Position numbers and translations under genes: made by a program. Source: CAWBNS01 sp964445105 (GTDB taxonomy: Bacteria; Chlamydiota; Chlamydiia; Chlamydiales; JAJFMA01). From it: DNA of 44,704 nucleotides. The stretch lies in contig CAYUJS010000010.1 of NCBI GenBank assembly GCA_964445105.1, positions 1 through 44,704 on the forward strand, written 5' to 3'. Of this stretch, positions 24,911 through 33,446 are shown piece after piece (the first letter of the stretch is position 1; each line of letters starts with the position of its first letter). The notes beneath the pieces were generated by a model. That model saw nothing but the letters and a program-made list of their open reading frames with translations. It had not been told where the DNA came from and ran no database searches.

Positions 24911-25045
24911 ATGAATCGTGGAAAGAAAAATTCGTCAGACTTGGCGTCTAATAGATTAAAAACAGTAGTCTAAGCAAAAAAACGGTTTATGCAAGAGAGT
25001 TTTGAAGCTATGCAATGGGGAGGTTTTTACATTGCATGAAAAAGT
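24911..25045 (+). pseudogene. Relic of AbiEii (nucleotidyltransferase toxin), 5' end only
   Basis: An ATG 2 bases after the AbiEi stop reads MNRGKKNSSDLASNRLKTVV and then stops. In a shifted frame 25008-25049 reads YAMGRFLHCMKK, resembling the YALERLLYRLS segment near the N-terminus of AbiEii. The gene is cut at the 3' end of the tRNA(CAT) gene, so the catalytic nucleotidyltransferase core is absent. Confidence 0.65.
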
Positions 25046-25118
25046 TGGGGCAACCTGGACTTGAACCAGGGACCGACGGGTTATGAGTCCGCTGCTCTAA
25101 CCACTGAGCTATTGCCCC
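25046..25118 (-). tRNA. tRNA with CAT anticodon (Met elongator or Ile2)
   Basis: A 73-base cloverleaf: acceptor GGGGCAA with TTGCCCC, D arm TAGCTCAGTGGTTAGAGCA, anticodon loop CTCATAA, T arm GTTCAAG. It lacks the initiator features. Whether the wobble C is made into lysidine (Ile2) cannot be decided by eye. The 3' end abuts the AbiEii relic. Confidence 0.93.
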
Positions 25119-25128
25119 TCGACGGAAT

Positions 25129-25158
25129 GTTATAGCAAGGCTTGGCGCCTATCAGCAA
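25129..25158 (-). promoter_or_regulatory. Promoter of the tRNA(CAT) gene
   Basis: On the minus strand TTGCTG (25153-25158), an 18-base spacer, TATAAC (25129-25134), 11 bases before the mature 5' end. Confidence 0.5.
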
Positions 25159-25342
25159 GGGTTTTGTGCCCCTCCCCTTAGAAATTATCCTGAGAAGCCA
25201 TTCTGGCACATTCCCTGAAGTCGTCGCGCTCTTCCCAAGCGAATTCGCAATGCCAGATAGGCTCAACCATTTCGCAATCTCTTTGCAAGCATTTGCTTTG
25301 TGCATTAATGCGACAAATGGGTGCATAAGAGCTCCGATATGT

Positions 25343-26233
25343 TTAGTTTTTTAGCATCCAGGTTAGTTCGTGTTTATTGTTGCTGAGATGCAAAATTTGG
25401 CTGGCTGGGATAGTGGCAAATTGTCGCGCCACTTCGTAAGATGTATCCCCTTGAAATTTCAACGTACAGACAAAATTTTTGCATAATCCGCTTTCCAGCC
25501 AGAGTTGGACCCATTCTAAAAGTTTTTCTGGATAGCAGGCCACGTCGCTGAAGATCCAATCTAAAGCGCCGACAGCTTTCGGTGTCATGGCAAAGCCGTT
25601 GCCGAGCTGGTGCCGCACGCCGGGCATCGCAGCGATATTCGGGGCTAGCGGAGAGCGGTCCACGCTGAGAACGCTAGCACCGAGGTTGGCCAGCACCCAC
25701 GTCCAGCCGCCTGGGCTGGCTCCTATCTCTAGGCAGCTGTCGCCAGCTTTTGGCATTTCTTCTAAAAGTGTAAGCGCTTCCCAGAGCTTAAGATAAGCAC
25801 GGCTGGGAGGACCTTCACGAGACTCTTTCAGCGCGATTTCGCCATTTTTATAGGGTGATGAACAGTTTGCCGAGGCCAGTAAAGTGTGTTTGTCTAGCAG
25901 CGTCCAGGAGCCTAATGGCGCTTTGGGCTTGGCGGTGGGGAACTGCACCATTTTATGGCCGATGTGGGGGAGTTTTTCTTCGATCAACGCGGCCCTTCGA
26001 TACTCTGAAAAAGGGTAATGGGCCCAGTTTCGTTGTATGCCCTTTAGGATTTTCGCAGCTTCGGAGATGCTCTCAAAATGTGCGACGATGGGATTGTACC
26101 AAGTGTTCTGCGCCCAAAAAACTTGCTGTGGTTCGGGCGTGACAAAGAGCCTATCATAACGATCAAAGGAGGTCTTGATCTCTTTGATGAGAGGCTCTTC
26201 GTAATCTTGCGCAGCTAGGTAGGCGGTGATCAT
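25343..26233 (-). CDS. RlmM/FtsJ-like rRNA 2'-O-methyltransferase
   Basis: A 296-residue protein. The C-terminal half is an FtsJ/RrmJ-type methyltransferase: CLEIGASPGGWTWVLANLGA is the SAM-binding motif I, SDVACYPE carries the second conserved Asp, TLKFQGD the second Lys and ELTWML the final Glu region. The N-terminal ~150 residues with YDRLF and the PFSEYRR region resemble RlmM, which methylates C2498 of 23S rRNA, though E. coli RlmM is longer (about 366). The start overlaps the stop of the upstream SpoU gene (ATGA), so two RNA methyltransferases are coupled. The exact target is inferred. Confidence 0.75.
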   Translation of the reverse strand: MITAYLAAQDYEEPLIKEIKTSFDRYDRLFVTPEPQQVFWAQNTWYNPIVAHFESISEAAKILKGIQRNWAHYPFSEYRRAALIEEKLPHIGHKMVQFPTAKPKAPLGSWTLLDKHTLLASANCSSPYKNGEIALKESREGPPSRAYLKLWEALTLLEEMPKAGDSCLEIGASPGGWTWVLANLGASVLSVDRSPLAPNIAAMPGVRHQLGNGFAMTPKAVGALDWIFSDVACYPEKLLEWVQLWLESGLCKNFVCTLKFQGDTSYEVARQFATIPASQILHLSNNKHELTWMLKN

Positions 26234-27006
26234 TCTGCGTGCTGTTGCCTCCAGTATTCGCCGAGAAACAAGCCTGTGGCGACAGAGACATTTAGGCTTT
26301 CGACAAGTCCTGTGCCAGGGATAAGGAGGGTATTTTTAGTTAGCTGTAAAATAGGTTTGCTAATGCCCTCTCTTTCGGATCCAATGACGAGGAGCGTACG
26401 GGGAGCAAATTTGTGGGAGTAGAGAGAACTACCCCCATGGCTGGAGGAGGCGATAGGCCGAAAACCTATTTGGGTTAGTTTGAGCAGGGCTTGTTTGGGC
26501 TCGTCCACAGGCACAAGTTTAACGGCTTCTGCCCCGCCTTGTGCGATGCGGTAGGCAGAGGGCGAAATTTTACTGAGCGAGGCTGTATCGCCGAGGATGT
26601 AGGTGGTGCCAAAGTGCGCGCAGACACGCATGATGGAGCCTGTATTGTGAGGGTTTTGTACACCATCTAGGTAGAGAGCGCATACTGGGTCTTTAGAGGC
26701 CTTTAAGGTCTCTAGGACGGTGGCGAAATCGTGCAGTGGCAGCTCGCGCGCTAGAAGGCAAAGGCCTTCGTGGTGTACCGATTGAGAAACGATTCCCATC
26801 TCTTCGCTGGCAACGATGTGATAGGCCTTTTTCTGGCTGGCGCACCACTTAAGTAGCGGGCCTACTTGTTTGGCTCGCGATTCCTCCACGTAAACACGGA
26901 TGATGTCGTCGGGTCTTGATTTCCATAGCTTTAAGCAAGCGTGAAAGCCATAATACTTCATCTCTTGCCTTTGGCCGGTGGCTTTGAGTACTTTGTTATT
27001 TTTCAT
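26230..27006 (-). CDS. TrmH/SpoU-family RNA 2'-O-ribose methyltransferase
   Basis: A 258-residue SPOUT enzyme with an N-terminal substrate-binding part (residues 1-95) and a C-terminal knotted domain. The three SpoU motifs are present: NPHNTGSIMRVCAHFG (about 126-141), LLVIGSEREGIS (about 202-213) and IPGTGLVESLNVSVATG (about 226-242). The overall layout resembles RlmB, which methylates G2251 of 23S rRNA, but TrmH-like tRNA targets are possible. It is coupled to the RlmM-like gene. Repeat copy F lies upstream in the divergent spacer. Confidence 0.85.
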   Translation of the reverse strand: MKNNKVLKATGQRQEMKYYGFHACLKLWKSRPDDIIRVYVEESRAKQVGPLLKWCASQKKAYHIVASEEMGIVSQSVHHEGLCLLARELPLHDFATVLETLKASKDPVCALYLDGVQNPHNTGSIMRVCAHFGTTYILGDTASLSKISPSAYRIAQGGAEAVKLVPVDEPKQALLKLTQIGFRPIASSSHGGSSLYSHKFAPRTLLVIGSEREGISKPILQLTKNTLLIPGTGLVESLNVSVATGLFLGEYWRQQHAE

Positions 27007-27060
27007 AAATAGCCTGGTTAACAGGTGATTGTATCACGGATTTGTTTTTTATGGGTTCAT

Positions 27061-27203
27061 CAGTAGCTCCCGCTAAGAAAAAAGAGCCGACTGGCTAGGA
27101 TATTCATCGGCTTTATTTTGCTAATTATCCTTAAGTTGCCAATTCGCTCTGAGCTTGCTGTCGGCTCTTGGTGAGACAGTTTCTTTTTTTAGCAGGAGTT
27201 GCG
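27061..27203 (+). repeat. Dispersed repeat, copy F (full length)
   Basis: Ends are CAGTAGCTCCCGCTAAGAAA and TTTCTTTTTTTAGCAGGAGT. Inside: GCCGACTGGCT, ATCGGCTTTATTTTGC and GCTTGCTGTCGGCTC. It lies in the spacer between divergent genes. Confidence 0.8.
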
Positions 27204-27270
27204 TCCACAAAGAGTTTGGCAAAAATAGATTTTATGAGTTATCAAGAGCTGAGGAAATTAGAGGTCTATT

Positions 27271-27510
27271 GTGGTTACAAAACTATTTTTTTCTACTTTA
27301 GCGATAGCGCTTGGCTTTAGTGCAAATCCTGTTCAAGCCGAAGGAGTGGCAGATGTTAAGGCAGCCGCGGTGCAAACGAACGCGCCTAATCCTTCCGCGG
27401 GCTTGCAGACCGTGCAGGGGGTGCATATCGGACAGTGTCAGTGCACTCCTTGCCGTTGTTATCCAGCTTGTGAGTGCAGCTCAGAGAGCCATGAAAAGGC
27501 TAGGGATTGA
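27271..27510 (+). CDS. Small secreted Cys-containing protein
   Basis: A 79-residue protein with a signal peptide (MVTKLFFSTLAIALGFSA, cleavage likely after PVQA). The mature part ends in a Cys-rich cluster (QCQCTPCRCYPACECSS, seven Cys). The start is a GTG with AGAGG 6 bases upstream. The stop overlaps the TTG start of the next gene (TTGA), so the two are translationally coupled and probably work together. No known family; a redox, metal-binding or disulfide-linked envelope role is possible but unproven. Confidence 0.6.
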   Translation: MVTKLFFSTLAIALGFSANPVQAEGVADVKAAAVQTNAPNPSAGLQTVQGVHIGQCQCTPCRCYPACECSSESHEKARD

Positions 27511-28358
27511 TTTTGGGTAACTCTGGCGATAAAAATCGGCTTGACGAAAAAGACTTCGTGAACGAGAGCTACGCGAAGGACCCCGGTACGCTATGGTTAT
27601 GGCTCGTGATCCTGATGGCGGTTGTGCTGGTAATGTGGGGCGGGCGTTCTTATTTCCAGGGATACCTCCAGCAGGTTAAAGAGGAACGGCCGTTTCTCGG
27701 AGTGACCAATCGGCAGATATCTCTTTTTCTCTGGTATAACCCAGAATTGATGCGCGTCAATGTGCGAAGCAAATCAGGTTATCTCCCCGGTTTCCAGTAC
27801 ATGGAAGGCAGTGTGGCGATCGAGCCTGGCGATAGCGAACAGATCGTACAGGTCTCACCTGAAGTACTTTTTCGCTATCACACATGGTCGAGGTTAGTTC
27901 GCAACGAGCTGCCCGCTCGGGCCATCTCGGAAGCTGAATTTGTGCAGTTTTTGGATTATGCCCCAGAATGGCGCCCAAAGAACTGGCCAGCTGCTCCTAA
28001 AGCCTACCACGATTTGATCCCGACGCTTACGGTAGGCGGCACAAATGAGCTGACTAAGCTGCCAGAAGGGACTATGCCCTCAGAGGTGCGCTTGGCATTT
28101 ACCGGTTGGAAGAATTTTACTAAAGAGCGAGAGGCAATTCAGGCTCTGCGCGTGACCTATGGCCAGGTGCAAGACTTGATCGCCGTGGCCCCACACTATG
28201 CGCGCAATTATTGGCAAAATATCATCGATTCTGATCTGGGAACGTATGTCAAAGGTGTCGAAAAAGCTGATGCCAAAGAGGTGGTACCGGATAAAGATGT
28301 ACCTGAGTTTTTGCGCATTGCTATTTACAATCTAGAGCAGGCCAAGCGGGGAAAGTAG
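27507..28358 (+). CDS. Membrane-anchored protein of unknown function (283 residues)
   Basis: A protein with a short charged N-terminus, one membrane segment (LWLWLVILMAVVLVMWGG, about residues 30-47) and a soluble part of about 235 residues, so probably a single-pass inner-membrane protein with its bulk in the periplasm. The C-terminal part has the segment DYAPEWRPKNWPAAPKAYHD and ends in basic residues. No catalytic motif is recognised. The TTG start overlaps the stop of the small Cys-rich secreted protein, which argues for a joint role. Confidence 0.6.
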   Translation: MILGNSGDKNRLDEKDFVNESYAKDPGTLWLWLVILMAVVLVMWGGRSYFQGYLQQVKEERPFLGVTNRQISLFLWYNPELMRVNVRSKSGYLPGFQYMEGSVAIEPGDSEQIVQVSPEVLFRYHTWSRLVRNELPARAISEAEFVQFLDYAPEWRPKNWPAAPKAYHDLIPTLTVGGTNELTKLPEGTMPSEVRLAFTGWKNFTKEREAIQALRVTYGQVQDLIAVAPHYARNYWQNIIDSDLGTYVKGVEKADAKEVVPDKDVPEFLRIAIYNLEQAKRGK

Positions 28359-28414
28359 CCGATTGGTTAAGGGACAGTTAGCCTCAATCTGTTCCCTGTA
28401 AACTAATTCCGCCT

Positions 28415-30577
28415 TTAGCCCTTCGTTGGTTCATCGTCGATGCCTACACTGACAAAACCATTGAGGTAGGTAGGTCCGCTTTTACCTATGGGCAGCGTGC
28501 CCGCAAAGTAGCTTTGCAGTACTTTAAGGCCCTGATCTGCTGTCTGAACGCAATAAAAACAGTTGCTTAGCCACTGCGATCCTTCGATGGTACCGGCCTC
28601 CAGGTTGGCTTTGAAGCGAGAGGTGATTTTAGTTTTCCAGTAGTCAGGTGAGCCAAAGAGTAGTACTGGCGTAGCCTGGACGGCTCCCACTTTGCGCCTT
28701 ACTTCTTCGATACTAAACTCAAAGTCGGTGCCGATACCGCCTGTAAGAAAAATGGGGAAGTCTAGGTTGAATTCAGCCTGACGCTCGACGAGGCGTTCTA
28801 GTCGATAGGTCATTTTGGCCTCCACATAAGGGTTCTGGCGCTGCTCATTCACCACGGATTGCCCATTAGCCCTAAAATCAACGATGTTTGCGCAAGAGAG
28901 AATACCAAGTTCTTTCGCGATGGCGTTACCCACCTGCATTGCGCCGGGTCCTCCGCCGGTGACGAGGGCTAGAGGAGTGCATTCGCGAAGAAGGGGATGT
29001 GCCATTTTGGCGCGCATGTCCAAGACGCCTTTCAAGAGAGTGCGTAGTTCCTGAGCAAATAGCCCTTCTAGCAGATTAGAGCCGTATACGCCAAAGATAG
29101 TAGCTTGGATAAAGGTGTCTACGGACTGCTGGGGTACGAACATCCCTGTATCGCGATTGGGCTTTTGTACATATTTCAGGATACGATTGGTGGCTTTGTC
29201 TACCCAAAAGACAGGGATAGCGAACTTATACAGGTCGTGAAGCAGTGAGCGGTCCTCGTGCGAGAAAAACTCGCCGGTTGAGGCTGAGGGGTTGAGAAAG
29301 TAGATCGCTTTTAGGCAGCGCTGGACAGAGTCGTTAAGTAGCATGCGTTTCATGAGGGGCGATGGGAAATAACGCGTGAGGAGGATTCCCTGGCTAGTGA
29401 TTCCGCCGTTGTCTATGCCTTTTAGAAAGGGGTAAGTGGGCTGTTGCTCGATGTATCTCTCGACCATTAAGGCCTGTCGCGTACCGTGCATGATGCCGGG
29501 GAAGTTATGGAACCTGATGTCTCGGACCGACCAATGCTCGGGCTGTAGACCGAGGAGCTGGTCGCCTTTTACGATGAAGACCGCCGAGCGGGTGCCGGGC
29601 TCTGAGGGGCAAGTTTCGAAAGCCTTGAGCATGGTGTTTTCGTTTTCCAGGCAGCTTTTAAGCTGGTCCCTGTCGTAGAAAAAGACATATTCGCGGTAGG
29701 GTTCTAGGGTATAGAACTCAATGGGCACGTCGGTGAGTTCGCGTTTGCTTTGTCCATAGAGTTCGTAGACATCCCCACTATGCTGTGTGTCTGGCTGCAA
29801 AATGGAGGCGCTTGTGTGGTGGTAGCCATCCGAGAGTAATTCGTCAACGACTCGGCCCAAGACGGTGCGGATATGCAGGGGTAAGGTGCGGGCAAGTAAA
29901 ATCTCGTCTTCTTCAATATTGCGTGGCAGGTGCGAGTGCATCTCTTGGTGAATGCGCAGCAGACTTCTCAGCGAGGTATTAGAGATCAGCGATTTGCCTA
30001 TTGTCGGCAGCAATCCTCCAATCGAGCTGTCGTAGATAAGCCGCCCTTGCTGCAGCGTCAGGTAAGCTACGGTGCGCCCGTCGACGATATCGAGGACAAG
30101 GTCGCTACTGCCGTTTAAGCCGCCCAGTGAAAGGAGCGGCCTGCCCGATTGATCAGATCTGCCAAACATGCGCGAGAGGTATTCTGGGTTTCGTACACGT
30201 CGCCGCTCGTCTGCGGCGAAAAGTTTGCCGACATAAGCGCCCACCTGAATGAGCTCGAGCATGCGGCGAGCAAGCTCGCCATGCGCTTTGAATTGCACCC
30301 TGACTTGTGCACAGCCGGCTTTGGCATCTAGTTCGAATTCGATCCCTTTTGCGTCGATGCCAAGCTGAGCGAGGGTGCTTTTGATGTTGAAAAAAACGCG
30401 CTGGGGTTCGATCTGGTAACCAACAAAGGTGGGCCAGATGCCTTTGATAAAAACGACAGCTTCGGCGGTTTTTTCGTCTAGGCGTTTGAGATTGGTGATC
30501 GCACCGTCAGGTGTGGCAAGGTCGTAGTGGGAGGGGTCTAAGTAGGTTTCCAATCCTAGCATAGTCGTTATTCTCAT
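28415..30577 (-). CDS. Large LOG-like Rossmann-fold protein (720 residues)
   Basis: The C-terminal ~200 residues are a LOG/lysine-decarboxylase-like Rossmann domain: LALVTGGGPGAMQVGNAIAK is the first nucleotide loop and FLTGGIGTDFEFSIEEVRRK corresponds to the LOG signature PGGxGTxxE, with Pro replaced by Thr and an extra residue before Glu. LOG proteins cleave nucleotide monophosphates to ribose phosphate and base. The N-terminal ~500 residues are not recognised and include a helix-rich stretch. The start region has no Shine-Dalgarno sequence; an 11-bp tandem repeat lies at 30579-30600 directly ahead of the ATG. Activity is inferred only. Confidence 0.65.
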   Translation of the reverse strand: MRITTMLGLETYLDPSHYDLATPDGAITNLKRLDEKTAEAVVFIKGIWPTFVGYQIEPQRVFFNIKSTLAQLGIDAKGIEFELDAKAGCAQVRVQFKAHGELARRMLELIQVGAYVGKLFAADERRRVRNPEYLSRMFGRSDQSGRPLLSLGGLNGSSDLVLDIVDGRTVAYLTLQQGRLIYDSSIGGLLPTIGKSLISNTSLRSLLRIHQEMHSHLPRNIEEDEILLARTLPLHIRTVLGRVVDELLSDGYHHTSASILQPDTQHSGDVYELYGQSKRELTDVPIEFYTLEPYREYVFFYDRDQLKSCLENENTMLKAFETCPSEPGTRSAVFIVKGDQLLGLQPEHWSVRDIRFHNFPGIMHGTRQALMVERYIEQQPTYPFLKGIDNGGITSQGILLTRYFPSPLMKRMLLNDSVQRCLKAIYFLNPSASTGEFFSHEDRSLLHDLYKFAIPVFWVDKATNRILKYVQKPNRDTGMFVPQQSVDTFIQATIFGVYGSNLLEGLFAQELRTLLKGVLDMRAKMAHPLLRECTPLALVTGGGPGAMQVGNAIAKELGILSCANIVDFRANGQSVVNEQRQNPYVEAKMTYRLERLVERQAEFNLDFPIFLTGGIGTDFEFSIEEVRRKVGAVQATPVLLFGSPDYWKTKITSRFKANLEAGTIEGSQWLSNCFYCVQTADQGLKVLQSYFAGTLPIGKSGPTYLNGFVSVGIDDEPTKG

Positions 30578-30578
30578 T

Positions 30579-30600
30579 TGTACGCCAAATGTACGCCAAA
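30579..30600. repeat. 11-bp tandem direct repeat ahead of the LOG-like gene
   Basis: TGTACGCCAAA occurs twice without a gap. Further upstream on the minus strand TTGACA (30658-30663) and TATCAA (30637-30642) are spaced 15 bases apart and may be the promoter, so the repeat would lie in the leader. Confidence 0.6.
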
Positions 30601-30875
30601 AAGAGGTGGAACCTGCTCTTTGATGTGGGAAGTTCGTTGATAGATTGGCTTTATCTGTGTCAAAACCGCAATAGAGTTCTATACCTAATGGGCTGTTATT
30701 GTCAAGAATGCCTTTTGGCTTGAAGACTTAAGTGCTTGTCTATCAAATTTTTAGAGTTTTCGCGCTAGAGGACTAGCCAGCATGGATTTGTGAGCGCAGT
30801 CGTGCCGATAGTCATGAAAATATTTTGTTTGTAACCTCAAAAATAGCTGTTCAAAAGCTGCCATTCTCGAGGTCA

Positions 30876-32249
30876 TTAGCTCACTATCCTGTCAGCTGCC
30901 GCTGAACGGGTCTCTTTTTTAGCGGGAACCGCTGCGTAACGCAGGTACTCGCCTATGGCGTAGCCTAAAGCAGACAGCAGCACGCACGCAATCTCCTTGG
31001 GAAAAGGGGCCTTCACAAAGTGAAAAAGGCAAAATCCAAAAGCTCCCATGGCGACGGCTAGCCCGGCAGATAGGGGGCCGCTTTGCGGACGGAAGAGCGC
31101 TGCGATTACGGGGATAAACAGGCAGCTTACGGAGAGGTGGTAGCTTTCGATCATGAGTCCGACCATACCTTCGCAATAAAGCGAAAATAAGAGCCCCACA
31201 AGTGAGATAGCAATCGCGCAGAATTGCGCAGAGCGCATCTGCTTTGAGAGGTTAAAGTCCTGGGCAAGGTTGGAGCCGATGGCGTTGATAAGGGCGTCGG
31301 CGGTCGAAATAACGGCTGCGATGACGGAGCAGCCCACAATAGAGGCGATGAACGGGTTCGTTGTGGCGCTAACAGTCGCCATAAGTACGCTGGAACCTGC
31401 GGGTATTTCTAGGCCCAAGCTTTTGCCTAATACGCCAAAGTAGACGGGTATAATGCAAGCGACGGCCACGATGATGGCCGACCAAAGGGTCGCTTTGGTG
31501 ACGATGCGCGGCGATTCTGCGGCAAAGCAGCGTTGGGCCATGTCTTGTCCGATGACCATGAACAGCAAGGGCATTAGCAACCAGCCGCAAAGTTTGGAGG
31601 CATCGAAATCAAAGGTGCCCGCATTGCTAGTAGTGATGACCGAGGCGGAGGTTCCAGACGACGCCCAGAAAAAACAGCACGCAAATACGCTTAAGAAGAA
31701 GGTCGCTTGCACAATATCGGTTGCTACGACGGCTTTTAAGCCCCCCAGGCTGGTGTAAAGAATGACGATAGCCCAGCAACCGAGGAAGATAGGCATGCTG
31801 TCGATTCCTAGGCTAAGCATAAATTTGCGCGAGCCTACGAACTGCGCGACCAGGATCATAAAGAGGGAGGTCATAGAAAGAATAGAGGCAAAATACTTGA
31901 GGTAAAGCGATTTGTAGACGACTTCGAAAAGCTGTGCGACGGTGGAAAGGCGCAGCTGGGCCAACCGTTTGCCTATGCCGCAGGCGAGCAGCACAAAGCC
32001 GAGAGCCTGCCCAAACGGATAGAGTAAAATGATCCAGCCGTAGCGGTAAGCCTCTTCGGCCGCTCCGAGGATGATTCCCCCGCCCACCTGAGTCGCCACA
32101 AAGGTCATGAGCAGCGGAAAAAAGCGCAGACTCTTTCCAGCAAGAAAGTAATCCTCTTGGCTTGCGCTAGATTTAGAGGCTCTTCGACCTATGTAAAAAC
32201 ATACAAGTTGTAAAGCAAACAATAAAAATATGAACAACCACTGATTCAC
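30876..32249 (-). CDS. Sodium:solute symporter (SSS family)
   Basis: A 457-residue protein with about 13 membrane segments. RRASKSSASQEDYFLAGKSL followed by an ATQVGGGIILGAAEEAYRYG segment is the N-terminal SSS pattern, and TSLGGLKAVVATDIVQ matches the family's sodium-symport motif. A GTG at 32247-32249 preceded by GGAGAAGAAAG is preferred to the ATG at 32271-32273, which has no ribosome site. The last ~18 residues (AVPAKKETRSAAADRIVS) are encoded by the 3' end of repeat copy G read backwards. The substrate (proline, another amino acid or a sugar) is open. Confidence 0.85.
   Translation of the reverse strand: MNQWLFIFLLFALQLVCFYIGRRASKSSASQEDYFLAGKSLRFFPLLMTFVATQVGGGIILGAAEEAYRYGWIILLYPFGQALGFVLLACGIGKRLAQLRLSTVAQLFEVVYKSLYLKYFASILSMTSLFMILVAQFVGSRKFMLSLGIDSMPIFLGCWAIVILYTSLGGLKAVVATDIVQATFFLSVFACCFFWASSGTSASVITTSNAGTFDFDASKLCGWLLMPLLFMVIGQDMAQRCFAAESPRIVTKATLWSAIIVAVACIIPVYFGVLGKSLGLEIPAGSSVLMATVSATTNPFIASIVGCSVIAAVISTADALINAIGSNLAQDFNLSKQMRSAQFCAIAISLVGLLFSLYCEGMVGLMIESYHLSVSCLFIPVIAALFRPQSGPLSAGLAVAMGAFGFCLFHFVKAPFPKEIACVLLSALGYAIGEYLRYAAVPAKKETRSAAADRIVS
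30888..30936 (+). repeat. Dispersed repeat, copy G (3' end only)
   Basis: CTGTCAGCTGCCGCTGAAC followed by CTCTTTTTTAGCGGGAACCG is the right-hand end of the repeat in + orientation. It lies inside the 3' end of the symporter gene on the other strand. Confidence 0.7.
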
Positions 32250-32324
32250 CTTTCTTCTCCTCGCCTTATACATTTAGCGTGAAGTTATAGCATACAAGAA
32301 GTGATTCTTGACAGAAATATATCT

Positions 32325-32483
32325 GCTACCAGTGGCCCTCGCTACAAAAAGAGATCGACTGGTTTCGGGGCGGTCACTAGCCTCATTTCGCTGGCTATCC
32401 GCAACCCAGGCTACGAATTCGTCGCAAACTAAGCGTGTTGCCAGCTCTCGCTGAGCTGGGTTCTTTTTTAGCGGGAGCTGCTG
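32325..32483 (+). repeat. Dispersed repeat, copy H (full length)
   Basis: Left end ACCAGTGGCCCTCGCTACAA, right end TTCTTTTTTAGCGGGAGCTG. Inside: GATCGACTGGTTTCGGGG, TAGCCTCATTTCGCT, GGCTACGAATTCGTCGCAAA. It lies between divergent genes. Confidence 0.8.
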
Positions 32484-32561
32484 GCTGATGCGCGACGGCT
32501 AGAATAATATTTCCTCGTATGACATAGTATTCGTTTTCTTATCTTTGACAGAGGGACTACC

Positions 32562-33446
32562 ATGGCGAAGCTGCCAAGAAGCTGTGGAACGCACGACGGG
32601 ACCTTTCATGCAGACGAGGTGACTGCTTGTGCGCTGCTACTTTTGCTCGATCTCATTGACGAAGCTCATATTGTTCGTACGCGTGACCCCGCTGTTTTAT
32701 CTACCTGTGAATATGTTTGCGATGTAGGGGGCATTTATGATCCTTCTCGTAAGCTGTTTGACCATCATCAGGTAGACTATGTCGGCGAGATGAGTAGCGC
32801 TGGCATGGTACTGCTTTTTCTCAAAGATCTGGGGTTGCTTGACTCTGAGGAATATCAATTTTTTTATCGCACGCTCGTAGCCGGCGTGGATGCGCACGAC
32901 AATGGTAGAGCTCCTCCGTTGTCGGGCACGTTTACCTTTTCGATGGTAGTGTCTAATTTTACGCCTGTGCACTATGACGCTTCTCCTGAGGAACAGTTTA
33001 GGGCCTTTGCGGAGGCGGTGCAGTTTGCACACGGCCACCTAAAACGCATGTGGACGCGCTACAAGTATGTGCGTTCGTGCAGGCAAGTGGTGGACGAGTG
33101 TATGCAAAAATACAAAGAGTGCCTCGTATTTGAAGAAGGAATCCCTTGGGTGGAAAGCTTTTTTGATTTGGGTGGGAGAAACCATCCTGCTCTTTTTGTC
33201 GTTATGCCCTCCGGAAATCATTGGAAGCTGCGCGGAGTGCCACCTACCTTGGAAGAGCGTATGAAAGTGCGAGTGCCGCTACCTAACGAATGGGCGGGTC
33301 GGTTAGACGAGGAGCTGAGAAAAATTTCAGGTATCCCGGGAGCAGTCTTTTGCCATAAAGAACGGTTTATTTCCGTTTGGGAAACAAAGGAAGATGCGAT
33401 GAAGGCCTTGGAATACGTTTTAGCTAGCCGTAAGGAGTCTCGATGA
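32562..33446 (+). CDS. MYG1/UPF0160 family metal-dependent (DHH-like) exonuclease
   Basis: A 294-residue protein of the MYG1 group. CGTHDGTFHADEVTACALL at residues 8-26 supplies the His/Asp metal ligands, YVCDVGGIYDP the next Asp and LFDHHQ the DHH motif; VAGVDAHDNG is the third site. Eukaryotic MYG1 is a 3'-5' RNA exonuclease. The order MYG1, HIT, HEAT-repeat gene is, as far as I recall, also found in Chlamydia. The stop overlaps the HIT start (ATGA). Confidence 0.88.
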   Translation: MAKLPRSCGTHDGTFHADEVTACALLLLLDLIDEAHIVRTRDPAVLSTCEYVCDVGGIYDPSRKLFDHHQVDYVGEMSSAGMVLLFLKDLGLLDSEEYQFFYRTLVAGVDAHDNGRAPPLSGTFTFSMVVSNFTPVHYDASPEEQFRAFAEAVQFAHGHLKRMWTRYKYVRSCRQVVDECMQKYKECLVFEEGIPWVESFFDLGGRNHPALFVVMPSGNHWKLRGVPPTLEERMKVRVPLPNEWAGRLDEELRKISGIPGAVFCHKERFISVWETKEDAMKALEYVLASRKESR

